Source: JBMORL01 sp049322335 (GTDB taxonomy: Bacteria; Bacteroidota; Bacteroidia; Flavobacteriales_D; UBA2798). From it: a DNA stretch of 14,694 bases. The translations under genes were made by a program, and so were the position numbers. Location of the stretch: NCBI GenBank assembly GCA_049322335.1, contig JBMORL010000062.1, forward strand, positions 1-14,694, read 5' to 3'. Below, in pieces: positions 6,533-14,655 of this stretch. Below the pieces are notes generated by a model. That model made no database searches and had not been told where the DNA came from. It saw nothing but the letters and a program-made list of their open reading frames with translations. Each line of letters starts with the position of its first letter. Positions within the stretch are counted from its first letter, which is position 1.

Positions 6533-9500
6533 ATGAGACTGATCTTTTGTATTTCATTATTCATTCCGGCCATTCTGCCGGGCCAGGAAAAAGAAAAAAA
6601 ATGGGATGTTGCTTCTCCGCAAGGCCCGTTTAAAGAAATTGAATTCACCACTACCGAAGGCACGTGGATGAACCTGGATGTGAGTCCGGATGGAACAAAA
6701 ATCGTTTTTGATATGTTGGGCGATATCTATCTGCTGAATGCCGCAGGAGGTGAGGCGAAAATTTTACGTGGCGGACATGCCTGGGAAATTCAGCCGCGTT
6801 TTAGTCCCGATGGAAAAAAAATTCTTTTTACCAGCGATGCCGGAGGAGGGGATAATATCTGGCTGATGAATGCTGATGGAAGCGATGCCAGACAAATTAC
6901 CAAAGAAAATTTTCGTTTGCTGAACAATGCGGTATGGATGCCCGATGGAAATTATTTTGTGGCAAGAAAACATTTCACTTCCACCCGTTCGCTGGGGGCC
7001 GGTGAAATGTGGATGTATCACATCAGCGGTGGCGAAGGTGTTCAGCTCACCAAGCGAAAAAACGATCAGCAGGATGTAAATGAACCCTCAGTGTCTCCCG
7101 ATGGAAAATATTTGTATTTCAGCGAAGACATGTATCCGGGCGGATATTTTCAATATAACAAAGATCCCAATAAACAGATTTATATTATCCGCAGGTATAA
7201 TTTTGAAAAAGGAACGATTGATAACATCATAACGGGTTCCGGGGGTGCTTGTCGTCCACAGGTGTCGCGCGATGGGAAAATGCTGGCGTATGTGAAAAGA
7301 GTCCGCACACAATCGGTGTTATATGTACATAATTTATCTACCGGTGAAGAATGGAAAGTATACGATCAGCTCGATAAAGACCAGCAGGAAGCCTGGGCAA
7401 TTTTTGGAGTATATCCCAATTTCAGCTGGATGCCCGATAATCAAAGCATTATTATCTGGGCAGGAGGAAAAATCAAAAAAGTGAAAGTGAAATCTCCGCA
7501 AACAGGTGCTATGGGAATTGAAACGCTGAAAGCTGAAGAAATTCCTTTTAAAGCGGTTTGTAAACATACCATCCAGGATGCGCTTCGGTTTAAACAAAAT
7601 ATCGATGAAGAAAATTTTAAAGCAAAAGTAATTCGCCATGCGGTTACTTCTCCGGATGAAAATCGAATTGTTTTTAATGCCGTGGGATATTTGTATTCGG
7701 CAAATGTTACAAATCCCAAAGCAGATTACTACACATCTATACCTCCTGTTCGCTTAACTTCCGGAACCGATTTTGAATTTGAACCTGCATTTTCTCCCGA
7801 TGGAAGCGAACTGGTGTATGTTACGTGGAATGATGAGAACATGGGTGCCATCATGAAATATAATTTCAAAACCAAAAAATCAATAAAACTCACCACTGAA
7901 AAAGGAATTTACCGCACACCAAAATATTCTGCCGATGGGAAGAAAATTGTTTTTCTGAAAGAAGGAGGCAATTCGGATATGGGTTTCACTTTCTGTAACG
8001 AGCCCGGATTATACTGGATGGATGCTGCCGGAGGAAAAATGAATTTTATTACGGCCGAAGGAGAGAATCCGCAATTCAATAATGATGGCACACGCATTTA
8101 TTATTTTGCCAGCGGTTACCCCAATGTGGAATACAAAAGCGTTGATCTCAACGGGACAAAAGAAAAATTACATTTCACTTCCAAATATGCCACTGATTTT
8201 GTTCCCAGCCCTGATAACAAATGGGTGGCTTTCCGCGAACTTCATAACGTGTATGTGGCTGCTTTTCCTGCTTCTGGTAAACCCATCGACCTGAGTGCAC
8301 AGGCAGGATCGGTTCCCGTTGCAAAAATTTCGCGCGATGCCGGAATCAATATGCACTGGTCGGCTGACAGCAAAAAAATTCACTGGACACTTGGTGAAGA
8401 ATATTTTACAGCAGAACTTAAAAACCGCTTTAAGTTCCTCGATGGTTCGCCTGCAGAACTTCCTCCCCTGGATTCCACAGGAGTAAAAATGGGACTGAAC
8501 ATTAAAACCGATAAACCCAACGGTACCATTGTTTTCAAAGGCGCGCGCATTATTACTATGAAAGGCGATGAGGTGATTGAAAAAGGCGTGATTGTAATTA
8601 TCGGAAATAAAATTGAAGCTATTGGAAAAGAAGGTGAAGTTAATTTTCCAAAAAACGCAAAGGTGTATGACGTTAGTGGAAAAACCATTATGCCCGGACT
8701 GGTAGATGTACATGCACACGTGGGACATTTTCGCTATGGACTAACTCCGCAAAAACACTGGCCTTATTATGCCAATCTTGCTTATGGCGTAACTACCACA
8801 CATGACCCTTCTACCAATACCGAAATGGTATTCGCCCTGTCTGAACTTGTAAAATCAGGGCAAATGGTTGGCCCGCGTATTTTTTCTACCGGAACCATTT
8901 TGTATGGAGCTGACGGTGATTTTAAAGCCGTCATCAATAACATCGAAGATGCGCGATCGGCTATCAGGAGAACGATGTCATTCGGTGCTTTTTCTGTAAA
9001 AAGTTACAACCAGCCAAGAAGAGAACAACGCCAGATGGTGATTCAGGCAGCGCGTGAGTTGAAATGTATGGTGGTTCCCGAAGGAGGTTCGACATTTTTC
9101 CATAACCTCACCATGATTCTTGACGGACATACGGGAATTGAACACAATATTCCTGTTGCCATTGCCTATAATGACGTCATTCAGCTATGGAAAAACAGCC
9201 AGACCGGGTATACTCCTACACTTATTGTAGCTTATGGCGCGGTGAATGGCGAAAATTATTGGTACCAGCATACCGATGTATGGGAAAAAACAAGATTGCT
9301 CAAGTACACGCCACGTCCTATTATCGATTCCAAAGCACGCCATCGCACCATGTTGCCCGAAGAAGAATATACTAACGGGCACATCCTTGCTTCAAAAACC
9401 TGTAAAGCGCTTTCAGATAACGGTGTGAAAGTAAATATGGGCGCACACGGCCAGATACAGGGAATAGGCGCTCATTGGGAAACATGGATGTTACAGCAGG

Positions 9501-9838
9501 GTGGAATGAGTAATCACGAAGCTTTACGATCTGCTACGTTGAATGGCGCACATTATATTGGAATGGATCATCTCATCGGATCGCTGGAACCCGGAAAACT
9601 GGCCGATCTCATAGTAATGGAAAAAAATCCGCTGGAGAATATACAAAATACAGAAACCATTATTTATACCATGGTAAACGGAAGATTGTATGATGTGGAA
9701 ACCATGAATGAGATCGGGAATAATTTAAAAAACCACGGAAAATTTTATTGGGAAAATTCAGGCAGCAGTGAATCGTTTCGGCTGAATTCGGAAACCAATA
9801 CGTTTGAACAACCCAAATGCGTTTGCGGAAAGCATTGA
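6533..9838 (+). CDS. Secreted TolB-like propeller / amidohydrolase fusion
   Basis: The frame is open from 6332, overlapping the previous gene, but the ATG at 6533 gives a proper signal peptide (MRLIFCISLFIPAILPG, cleavage near residue 19), so 1101 residues are called. Residues ~20-670 carry WD40-like PD40 repeats (SPDGTKIVFD, FSPDGKKILF, VSPDGKYLYF, FSPDGSELVY, YSADGKKIVF) forming a TolB-like propeller. Residues ~680-1080 are an imidazolonepropionase-like amidohydrolase with H727-A-H729, candidate metal ligands H866/H871 and H972 (MGAHGQ), and the closing GSLEPGKLADLIVMEKNP. It probably hydrolyses a cyclic amide or peptide-like compound outside the cytoplasm. The substrate is unknown. The protein ends CVCGKH. 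The nearest promoter-like match is weak (TACTTTTA, 6505-6512). The stop overlaps the kinase ATG by 1 nt. Confidence 0.9.
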   Translation: MRLIFCISLFIPAILPGQEKEKKWDVASPQGPFKEIEFTTTEGTWMNLDVSPDGTKIVFDMLGDIYLLNAAGGEAKILRGGHAWEIQPRFSPDGKKILFTSDAGGGDNIWLMNADGSDARQITKENFRLLNNAVWMPDGNYFVARKHFTSTRSLGAGEMWMYHISGGEGVQLTKRKNDQQDVNEPSVSPDGKYLYFSEDMYPGGYFQYNKDPNKQIYIIRRYNFEKGTIDNIITGSGGACRPQVSRDGKMLAYVKRVRTQSVLYVHNLSTGEEWKVYDQLDKDQQEAWAIFGVYPNFSWMPDNQSIIIWAGGKIKKVKVKSPQTGAMGIETLKAEEIPFKAVCKHTIQDALRFKQNIDEENFKAKVIRHAVTSPDENRIVFNAVGYLYSANVTNPKADYYTSIPPVRLTSGTDFEFEPAFSPDGSELVYVTWNDENMGAIMKYNFKTKKSIKLTTEKGIYRTPKYSADGKKIVFLKEGGNSDMGFTFCNEPGLYWMDAAGGKMNFITAEGENPQFNNDGTRIYYFASGYPNVEYKSVDLNGTKEKLHFTSKYATDFVPSPDNKWVAFRELHNVYVAAFPASGKPIDLSAQAGSVPVAKISRDAGINMHWSADSKKIHWTLGEEYFTAELKNRFKFLDGSPAELPPLDSTGVKMGLNIKTDKPNGTIVFKGARIITMKGDEVIEKGVIVIIGNKIEAIGKEGEVNFPKNAKVYDVSGKTIMPGLVDVHAHVGHFRYGLTPQKHWPYYANLAYGVTTTHDPSTNTEMVFALSELVKSGQMVGPRIFSTGTILYGADGDFKAVINNIEDARSAIRRTMSFGAFSVKSYNQPRREQRQMVIQAARELKCMVVPEGGSTFFHNLTMILDGHTGIEHNIPVAIAYNDVIQLWKNSQTGYTPTLIVAYGAVNGENYWYQHTDVWEKTRLLKYTPRPIIDSKARHRTMLPEEEYTNGHILASKTCKALSDNGVKVNMGAHGQIQGIGAHWETWMLQQGGMSNHEALRSATLNGAHYIGMDHLIGSLEPGKLADLIVMEKNPLENIQNTETIIYTMVNGRLYDVETMNEIGNNLKNHGKFYWENSGSSESFRLNSETNTFEQPKCVCGKH

Positions 9839-12800
9839 TGATTAAAAGATGGACATACGGGTTATTTATTTTGCTGGCTACGCTGCAGGGAAATTATTGT
9901 GATGCACAGGTATATAATTTTCAAACTTTCAATGTAGAAGATGGTTTATCCCAGTCGCAGGTAAATTGTATTTACGAAGATTCGCGTGGTTTTTTATGGC
10001 TGGCTACCTATGGTGGCGGTGTGTGCCGTTTTGATGGAGTGAATTTTGTTTCGTATGAAGAAAAAGAAGGATTGGCCGGACCGATTGTAACTTCTATTTC
10101 AGAAGATAAATCGGGCAATCTCTGGTTTGGTTCCACCTGGGGAGGATTAACCCGGTTTAACGGACGTGAATTCAAAGCCTACGAAAAGAATGACGGGCTT
10201 ATCGATAATGGTATTCACTCGCTGATTTATAACAATACGGGCGAAGAATTGCTGATAGGAACAGCATTTGGATTATCAGTGTTTAAAAATGAAAAATTTA
10301 ATAATATAACGTTTCCCGGGCTAAAGCAAAATCTCGTGGCAGATATCTGTGATGCAGGAAACGGAAAATATTTGCTGGCTACCGAATTCGGATTATTCAG
10401 TTATCAAAACGGGGTAATTACTGAAATGCCTACGAGCATGGGCAGTCGTTCGGTTTCTTCGGTAACCGTTGATAAAGACGGTTCGGTTTGGGCTGTGGCC
10501 GAATCGCAGTTGTTTCATTTTGTGAAAAAAGTTTCTTCCGACAGTTATGTCAACCAGCCTCATTTTGCTTCTGATTCCACAAAATATTTTCTTCCGTTTC
10601 ATACGGTTTATTGTTCCCCGTCAGGTGGTTTGTGGGTGAGTCTTGATAATGAGGCCGGGGTATATCATATTACAGATAACAAAACAGAATATTTTGGTGA
10701 ACATAACGGTTTTCCATTTGCCGCAGCTATCAGTATTTATGAAGATAAAAGCGGTTGTACCTGGTTTGGCACCAGCGGAAACGGACTGATTAAATTTAAC
10801 GGAAAAACATTTGTTTCTTTCCTCAATTCAACCGGGTTTAAAGAACCGGATATTTTTTCCATTGCACTCGATTCATCGGGCAGGGTATGGGCTTCCAGTT
10901 TTAACAAAGGAGTTTTTTATTCAGATGAAACCGGGTATCATAAATTTGAGCCCACTGTTTCCATTCCGCTTGAACAGGTGCGGTCTATTTATGTTGATTC
11001 GAAAAAAAATATCTGGATGGCTTCCGTAAACGGCCTGTTTGTTTATGATGGAGTAAACACAAAAGTATTTACCATTGATAACGGTCTCCCCACAAACGCA
11101 GTGAAATCGGTTTATGAAGATAAAAAAGGAAATATCTGGATCGGAACCTATGGCAGCGGTTTGTGTATGTATGATGGTAAAACATTTACCAATTACAGGG
11201 AAGACGAAGGGTTATCTCACGGGCATGTTCACGCTATTATCGAAGACCAGTCGGGAGTGATCTGGATTGGAACCGGATCGGGTGTTTTTAAATTCAAGGA
11301 TGGAAAATTCACCAATTACAGCGAAGGGGAAGGATTGTGTAATTCTTACGCGGGCAGCCTGGCAGAAGACAAATTCGGAAACATCTGGATTGGCACCGAT
11401 AAATGTGTTTCAAAATTCAACGGCAGAAAATTTTCCAATCTTACGGTGGAAGATGGTTTAAATTCGGGTGTGGTGTATTTGCTCACTATCGATAAAGACG
11501 GAAGTCTTATAGTAGGTACCAATAAAGGAATCAATAAAATTGAATTTTCGCCTTACGGCCAGATTACCGCCATCAAAAAATACGGAAAGTCGGAAGGATT
11601 TACCGGGATAGAATGCAACTCAAGGGCAGTGATGAATGACAATGACGGAAACATATGGATTGGAACAGTAAAAGGAATAATCCGGTATAATACCAAAGAA
11701 GAAAGAGAAATAAAAACTTCTCCCGAAATTCATATTACAGGATTTAAACTTTGGTTCGAAAAATTTGATGAATCAGAACTAAGTGGCGCTAACCTTAACT
11801 GGTTTGGTGTTCCGGAAAACATCACACTTCGCCACGATCAGAACAATATTACATTCGACTATGTCGGGCTGAATCTCGACATTCCTTCCAAAATCGAATA
11901 CAGCTATATGCTCGAAGGATTTGATCCCAACTGGTCGCCACCCACCAAAAATACTTCTGTTTCTTATTCCAATCTTGCCCCCAACACTTATACATTTAAA
12001 GTAAAAGCACGAATGGAAAACGGCCAATGGGGAGATGAAATAGCAACCGTTTCTTTTACCATACGCCCCGCATTCTGGCAAACCTGGTGGTTTTTTCTGA
12101 TTATTTTAATGACCCTGGTTTACATTGCCTGGTATTACAGCCGCCTGATGCAGAAAAATGCAGCGCGATACAATAGTTTGCTCGAACAAAAAGTAACACA
12201 GCGTACACAGGAAATTCTGAAACAAAAAGAAGAAAAAGAAATTCTTCTGCAGGAAATTCATCACCGCGTGAAAAATAACATGCAGGTTATCGTAAGCCTG
12301 CTGAATATTCATTCTGATTATATAAAAGATCCCGAATCGCAGTTATTGCTGCAGGATTCCAAAAACCGGATCAAAAGTATGGCGCTGATTCACGAAAAAT
12401 TATACGAGTCGAAAAACTTCACCAAAGTAAATATTGGCGAATACCTCGATAAACTGGTAAACGACCTGATTGACACTTACGGAGTAAATATTAAAATAAA
12501 AGTGGAGAAGGAGATTGAATCTGATTCGTTTGGCTTTGATACTATTATACCGCTTGGATTATTGATCAATGAGGTTATTTCCAACTCGCTGAAATACGCT
12601 TTCAACGACCGGGAAGAAGGAAAAATTATTTTCAAACTTAAAAAAGAAGGCGAATATTTTATACTTGTTATTGGTGATGACGGAATAGGAATTCCTAAAG
12701 AAAAGTTTGAAAATAATACAGATACCCTGGGCATGGAACTCATCAAAATACTAACCGAACAATTAAACGGAACCATCGAACTGATGGGGGTAAAAGGCAC

Positions 12801-12846
12801 GGTTTACCGTATCAAATTCATGAGTATCGATAAGAGAAGGATCTGA
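9838..12846 (+). CDS. Sensor histidine kinase with two seven-bladed propellers and Y_Y_Y domain
   Basis: The ATG at 9838 shares its A with the upstream TGA. It is preferred over an ATG at 9817 because MIKRWTYGLFILLATLQG forms a signal peptide. The 1002-residue protein then has about 14 reg_prop blades with IWIGTxxGLxxFDG-type signatures (residues ~25-650), enough for two seven-bladed propellers. A Y_Y_Y domain (~670-744) and one membrane helix (~750-767) follow, then a helical linker and a HisKA_2-type core with EIHHRVKNNMQ (phospho-acceptor H808 or H809). The HATPase domain carries N911/N916 and GDDGIGIP (946-953). The propellers should face the periplasm and the kinase the cytoplasm. It resembles the sensor half of Bacteroidota hybrid two-component systems but has no receiver and no AraC-type DNA-binding domain, so a separate response regulator is needed. 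Confidence 0.93.
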   Translation: MIKRWTYGLFILLATLQGNYCDAQVYNFQTFNVEDGLSQSQVNCIYEDSRGFLWLATYGGGVCRFDGVNFVSYEEKEGLAGPIVTSISEDKSGNLWFGSTWGGLTRFNGREFKAYEKNDGLIDNGIHSLIYNNTGEELLIGTAFGLSVFKNEKFNNITFPGLKQNLVADICDAGNGKYLLATEFGLFSYQNGVITEMPTSMGSRSVSSVTVDKDGSVWAVAESQLFHFVKKVSSDSYVNQPHFASDSTKYFLPFHTVYCSPSGGLWVSLDNEAGVYHITDNKTEYFGEHNGFPFAAAISIYEDKSGCTWFGTSGNGLIKFNGKTFVSFLNSTGFKEPDIFSIALDSSGRVWASSFNKGVFYSDETGYHKFEPTVSIPLEQVRSIYVDSKKNIWMASVNGLFVYDGVNTKVFTIDNGLPTNAVKSVYEDKKGNIWIGTYGSGLCMYDGKTFTNYREDEGLSHGHVHAIIEDQSGVIWIGTGSGVFKFKDGKFTNYSEGEGLCNSYAGSLAEDKFGNIWIGTDKCVSKFNGRKFSNLTVEDGLNSGVVYLLTIDKDGSLIVGTNKGINKIEFSPYGQITAIKKYGKSEGFTGIECNSRAVMNDNDGNIWIGTVKGIIRYNTKEEREIKTSPEIHITGFKLWFEKFDESELSGANLNWFGVPENITLRHDQNNITFDYVGLNLDIPSKIEYSYMLEGFDPNWSPPTKNTSVSYSNLAPNTYTFKVKARMENGQWGDEIATVSFTIRPAFWQTWWFFLIILMTLVYIAWYYSRLMQKNAARYNSLLEQKVTQRTQEILKQKEEKEILLQEIHHRVKNNMQVIVSLLNIHSDYIKDPESQLLLQDSKNRIKSMALIHEKLYESKNFTKVNIGEYLDKLVNDLIDTYGVNIKIKVEKEIESDSFGFDTIIPLGLLINEVISNSLKYAFNDREEGKIIFKLKKEGEYFILVIGDDGIGIPKEKFENNTDTLGMELIKILTEQLNGTIELMGVKGTVYRIKFMSIDKRRI

Positions 12847-12894
12847 TAGGGCAAATAGATGATATGCATTGCTTTTCACACACCGGATATTTAC

Positions 12895-12902
12895 TAATTT
12901 TG
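12895..12902 (+). promoter_or_regulatory. Candidate promoter -7 box before fnr
   Basis: TAATTTTG matches the TAnnTTTG consensus exactly and ends 5 nt before the reductase ATG at 12908. Transcription would start within a few bases of the ATG, giving a leaderless or nearly leaderless mRNA. A -33 box is not convincing: TTG at 12869-12871 is 23 nt away. Confidence 0.4.
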
Positions 12903-12907
12903 CAGCC

Positions 12908-13918
12908 ATGATCGAAACCGACATCATTATCATAGGCGCTGGCCCCTGCGGGTTATTTACGGTTTTTGAAGCCGGGTTGCTAAAATTACACTGCCATCTT
13001 ATCGACAGCCTTGCACAACCGGGCGGCCAATGTTCTGAGATCTATCCCAAAAAACCTATTTATGATATTCCCGGTTTTCCTTCCATTTTAGCCGGAGAAC
13101 TGGTGGATAACCTGATGGCACAGGCCAAACCGTTTAAACCCGGGTTTACACTTGGGGAAGCTGCCGAAACCATTGATAAAACAGATGACGGAAAATTTAT
13201 TGTTACCACGGTAAAAGGAACAAAACATAAAGCTCCCATTGTAGCCATTGCAGGTGGATTGGGTGTTTTCGAGCCGCGCAAACCACCTATTGAAAACATC
13301 GATGCGTTTGAAGATAAGGGTGTGGAATACATCATTAAAGACCCTGAATTTTACCGCGGAAAAAAAGTAGTAATCTCCGGTGGAGGAGACTCAGCTCTCG
13401 ACTGGACAATTTTCCTCGTAGAGAAAAAAATTGCATCCGAAGTTACACTCGTGCATCGTTCACAAACGTTTCGCGGACATTTAGATTCTGTGCAAAGAGT
13501 ATTCGATCTTTCTGCAGAAGGAAAAATAAATCTTGCACTGGATGCTGAAGTTACAGGACTTTCCGGGAATGGTTCCCTGCATAATGTGTCCATTACGCAA
13601 AAAGATAAAGGGGTGTATGAAAAAGCAACCGACCATTTTATTCCGCTGTTCGGATTAACACCCAAACTCGGCCCCATCGCCAACTGGGGACTTGAAATTG
13701 AAAAAAATGCGATAAAAGTAAACACATTCGACTACAGCACTAACGTTCCCGGGATTTACGCTATTGGAGATGTGAACACTTATCCCGGAAAATTAAAACT
13801 CATCCTCTGCGGATTTCATGAGGCAACGTTGATGGTTCAATCTGCATTCAAAAGAATTTATCCCGATAAAAACCTGGTATTAAAATATACAACGGTAAAT
13901 GGAGTGCAGGGATTTTAG
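12908..13918 (+). CDS. Ferredoxin/flavodoxin--NADP+ reductase, thioredoxin-reductase-like
   Basis: This FAD enzyme moves electrons between NADPH and ferredoxin or flavodoxin in the cytoplasm. The 336-residue protein begins MIETDIIIIGAGPCG with the FAD-binding GxGxxG (G10-G15), followed by GGQCSEIYPKKPIYDIPGFP, a signature of the YumC-type reductases. An NADP-binding GGGDSALDW (158-166) and the second FAD motif GIYAIGDVNTYPGKLK (D288) follow. The redox-active CxxC of true thioredoxin reductases is absent, which favours ferredoxin reductase. The ATG at 12908 is chosen over an upstream TTG because the Rossmann motif then sits at the usual distance. A [2Fe-2S] ferredoxin gene follows and is a likely partner. 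The TAG stop shares its last two bases with a repeat element. Confidence 0.92.
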   Translation: MIETDIIIIGAGPCGLFTVFEAGLLKLHCHLIDSLAQPGGQCSEIYPKKPIYDIPGFPSILAGELVDNLMAQAKPFKPGFTLGEAAETIDKTDDGKFIVTTVKGTKHKAPIVAIAGGLGVFEPRKPPIENIDAFEDKGVEYIIKDPEFYRGKKVVISGGGDSALDWTIFLVEKKIASEVTLVHRSQTFRGHLDSVQRVFDLSAEGKINLALDAEVTGLSGNGSLHNVSITQKDKGVYEKATDHFIPLFGLTPKLGPIANWGLEIEKNAIKVNTFDYSTNVPGIYAIGDVNTYPGKLKLILCGFHEATLMVQSAFKRIYPDKNLVLKYTTVNGVQGF

Positions 13919-14061
13919 CCACGGATTTCACTGATTACACGGATTGTAGTGATTAGAAGATATAAATCGGAAATGAAAAATATAAACATAAATTTTAGTA
14001 TGCCTCAATCTGTGAAATCCGTGGCTGAATTAAATCTGTGTAATCTGTGAAATCCGTGGCT
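13917..14061. repeat. Inverted-repeat element filling the fnr-fdx gap
   Basis: The left arm L (13917-13945, starting AGCCACGGATTTCAC) and the right arm R2 (14033-14061, ending GAAATCCGTGGCT) are reverse complements at 27 of 29 positions. The mismatches are at 13932 and 13941, the latter allowing a G·U pair in RNA. An extra right-arm copy R1 lies at 14007-14026. The arms are built from 9-bp units: AATCTGTGT, AATCTGTGA and AATCCGTGG on the right, and units ending GATT on the left (13919-13954). The middle (13955-14006) is AT-rich. The left end overlaps the reductase TAG and the right end contains the ferredoxin GTG. From memory, GCCACGGATTTCAC-like repeats are scattered in many Bacteroidota genomes. 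I know no formal name and see no transposase. Confidence 0.88.
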
Positions 14062-14063
14062 GA
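14007..14063 (+). repeat. 22-bp perfect direct repeat R1/R2
   Basis: Positions 14007-14028 and 14042-14063 are identical over 22 bases (AATCTGTGAAATCC, then GTGGCTGA), 35 bp apart. Each copy contains GTGGCTGA. In the second copy this is the start GTG-GCT-GA of the ferredoxin gene. In the first copy it opens a nine-codon frame ending at TGA 14048-14050. Confidence 0.85.
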
Positions 14064-14382
14064 TAATCTCATTAAAATAACAGTAGTTGATCGCCAGGGG
14101 AAAGAACATATTCTTGACGCCCCAACGGATATGGGAATGAGTTTAATGGAACTCTGTAAATCGTATGAACTACCTGTAGAAGGAACCTGTGGAGGAATGG
14201 CTTTGTGTGCTTCGTGTCAGTGTTACGTTTTATCCGACACCAAACTTCCCGAACAAAGCGATGACGAACTGGCTATGCTCGACCAGGCTTTTCATGTAAA
14301 ATCCAATTCACGGTTGGGTTGCCAGATAAAACTCACGAATGAAATTGACGGATTGAAAGTGGAACTGGCACCGGAGGCGTGA
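14056..14382 (+). CDS. [2Fe-2S] ferredoxin, adrenodoxin class
   Basis: This small electron carrier has the plant/adrenodoxin-type [2Fe-2S] cluster motif C45-x5-C51-x2-C54 with the fourth ligand C89 (in RLGCQI). The MLDQAF segment and the GTCGGMALCASC context are those of adrenodoxin-class ferredoxins, and the protein ends ELAPEA. There is no in-frame ATG upstream, and an in-frame TAA stands at 14041-14043. The start must therefore be GTG at 14056 (MADNLIKITVVDRQG, 108 residues) or GTG at 14047 (111 residues). I prefer 14056 because family members start just before this strand. Both GTGs lie inside the repeat element. The reductase gene upstream is a natural electron partner. Expression probably depends on read-through from that gene, because no promoter is visible in the gap. 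Confidence 0.92.
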   Translation: MADNLIKITVVDRQGKEHILDAPTDMGMSLMELCKSYELPVEGTCGGMALCASCQCYVLSDTKLPEQSDDELAMLDQAFHVKSNSRLGCQIKLTNEIDGLKVELAPEA

Positions 14383-14484
14383 GACAAATTTGAGAGCAAG
14401 GAAAAGCTGCAGAAGCAGATCATACATATAGTATAATAGTTTATTCCCGGAGAAAAGGTGGTTTTTATCAAATGACTTTTTCCT
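14383..14484. other. Intergenic region after the ferredoxin gene
   Basis: This AT-rich stretch holds no open frame of note, no convincing terminator and no TAnnTTTG promoter. Short self-complementary bits such as CTGCAG and ATACATATAGTAT are too small to interpret. From here to the window end, the only coding-like signal is the minus-strand remnant that ends at 14485. Confidence 0.5.
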
Positions 14485-14655
14485 TCACAAATCTTCCTTC
14501 AGCAGTTGTACTTCCAATTCGCCTTCCACACTTCCATCCATGTTCAGGATCATGATATCAATGAGCCCAGCACGTTCTATTTCGAATATACTAAATGATG
14601 TTGCTAACAAGCAACGCGCTGGTTTACAGAAGTGTTCCTGAAACATAATTTTCAT
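14485..14655 (-). pseudogene. Possible remnant of a type IX secretion C-terminal sorting domain
   Basis: On the minus strand a 56-codon frame runs from ATG 14655 to TGA at 14487-14485. It stays open upstream to a TAG at 14688-14686. Its middle reads FSIFEIERAGLIDIMILNMD, which has the look of a type A C-terminal sorting domain (the SFxIxxAGxxxIxIxNxxG pattern of exported Bacteroidota proteins). The residues before it (VFPMK in this frame, FPNENY in the neighbouring frame) recall the YPNP start of such domains, split by a frameshift. The frame stops before the expected final strand. Pattern resemblance only. It could instead be a short hypothetical gene or chance. Confidence 0.35.

Noticed and set aside
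8168..8728. Minus-strand open frame of 186 codons inside the amidohydrolase gene
   Set aside because: It lies wholly antisense to a well-supported protein, is Phe/Asn/His-rich without domain motifs, and looks like a composition shadow.
13917..14061. CRISPR-like array
   Set aside because: Repeats are inverted as well as direct, only two direct copies exist, spacing is irregular and no cas genes are present.
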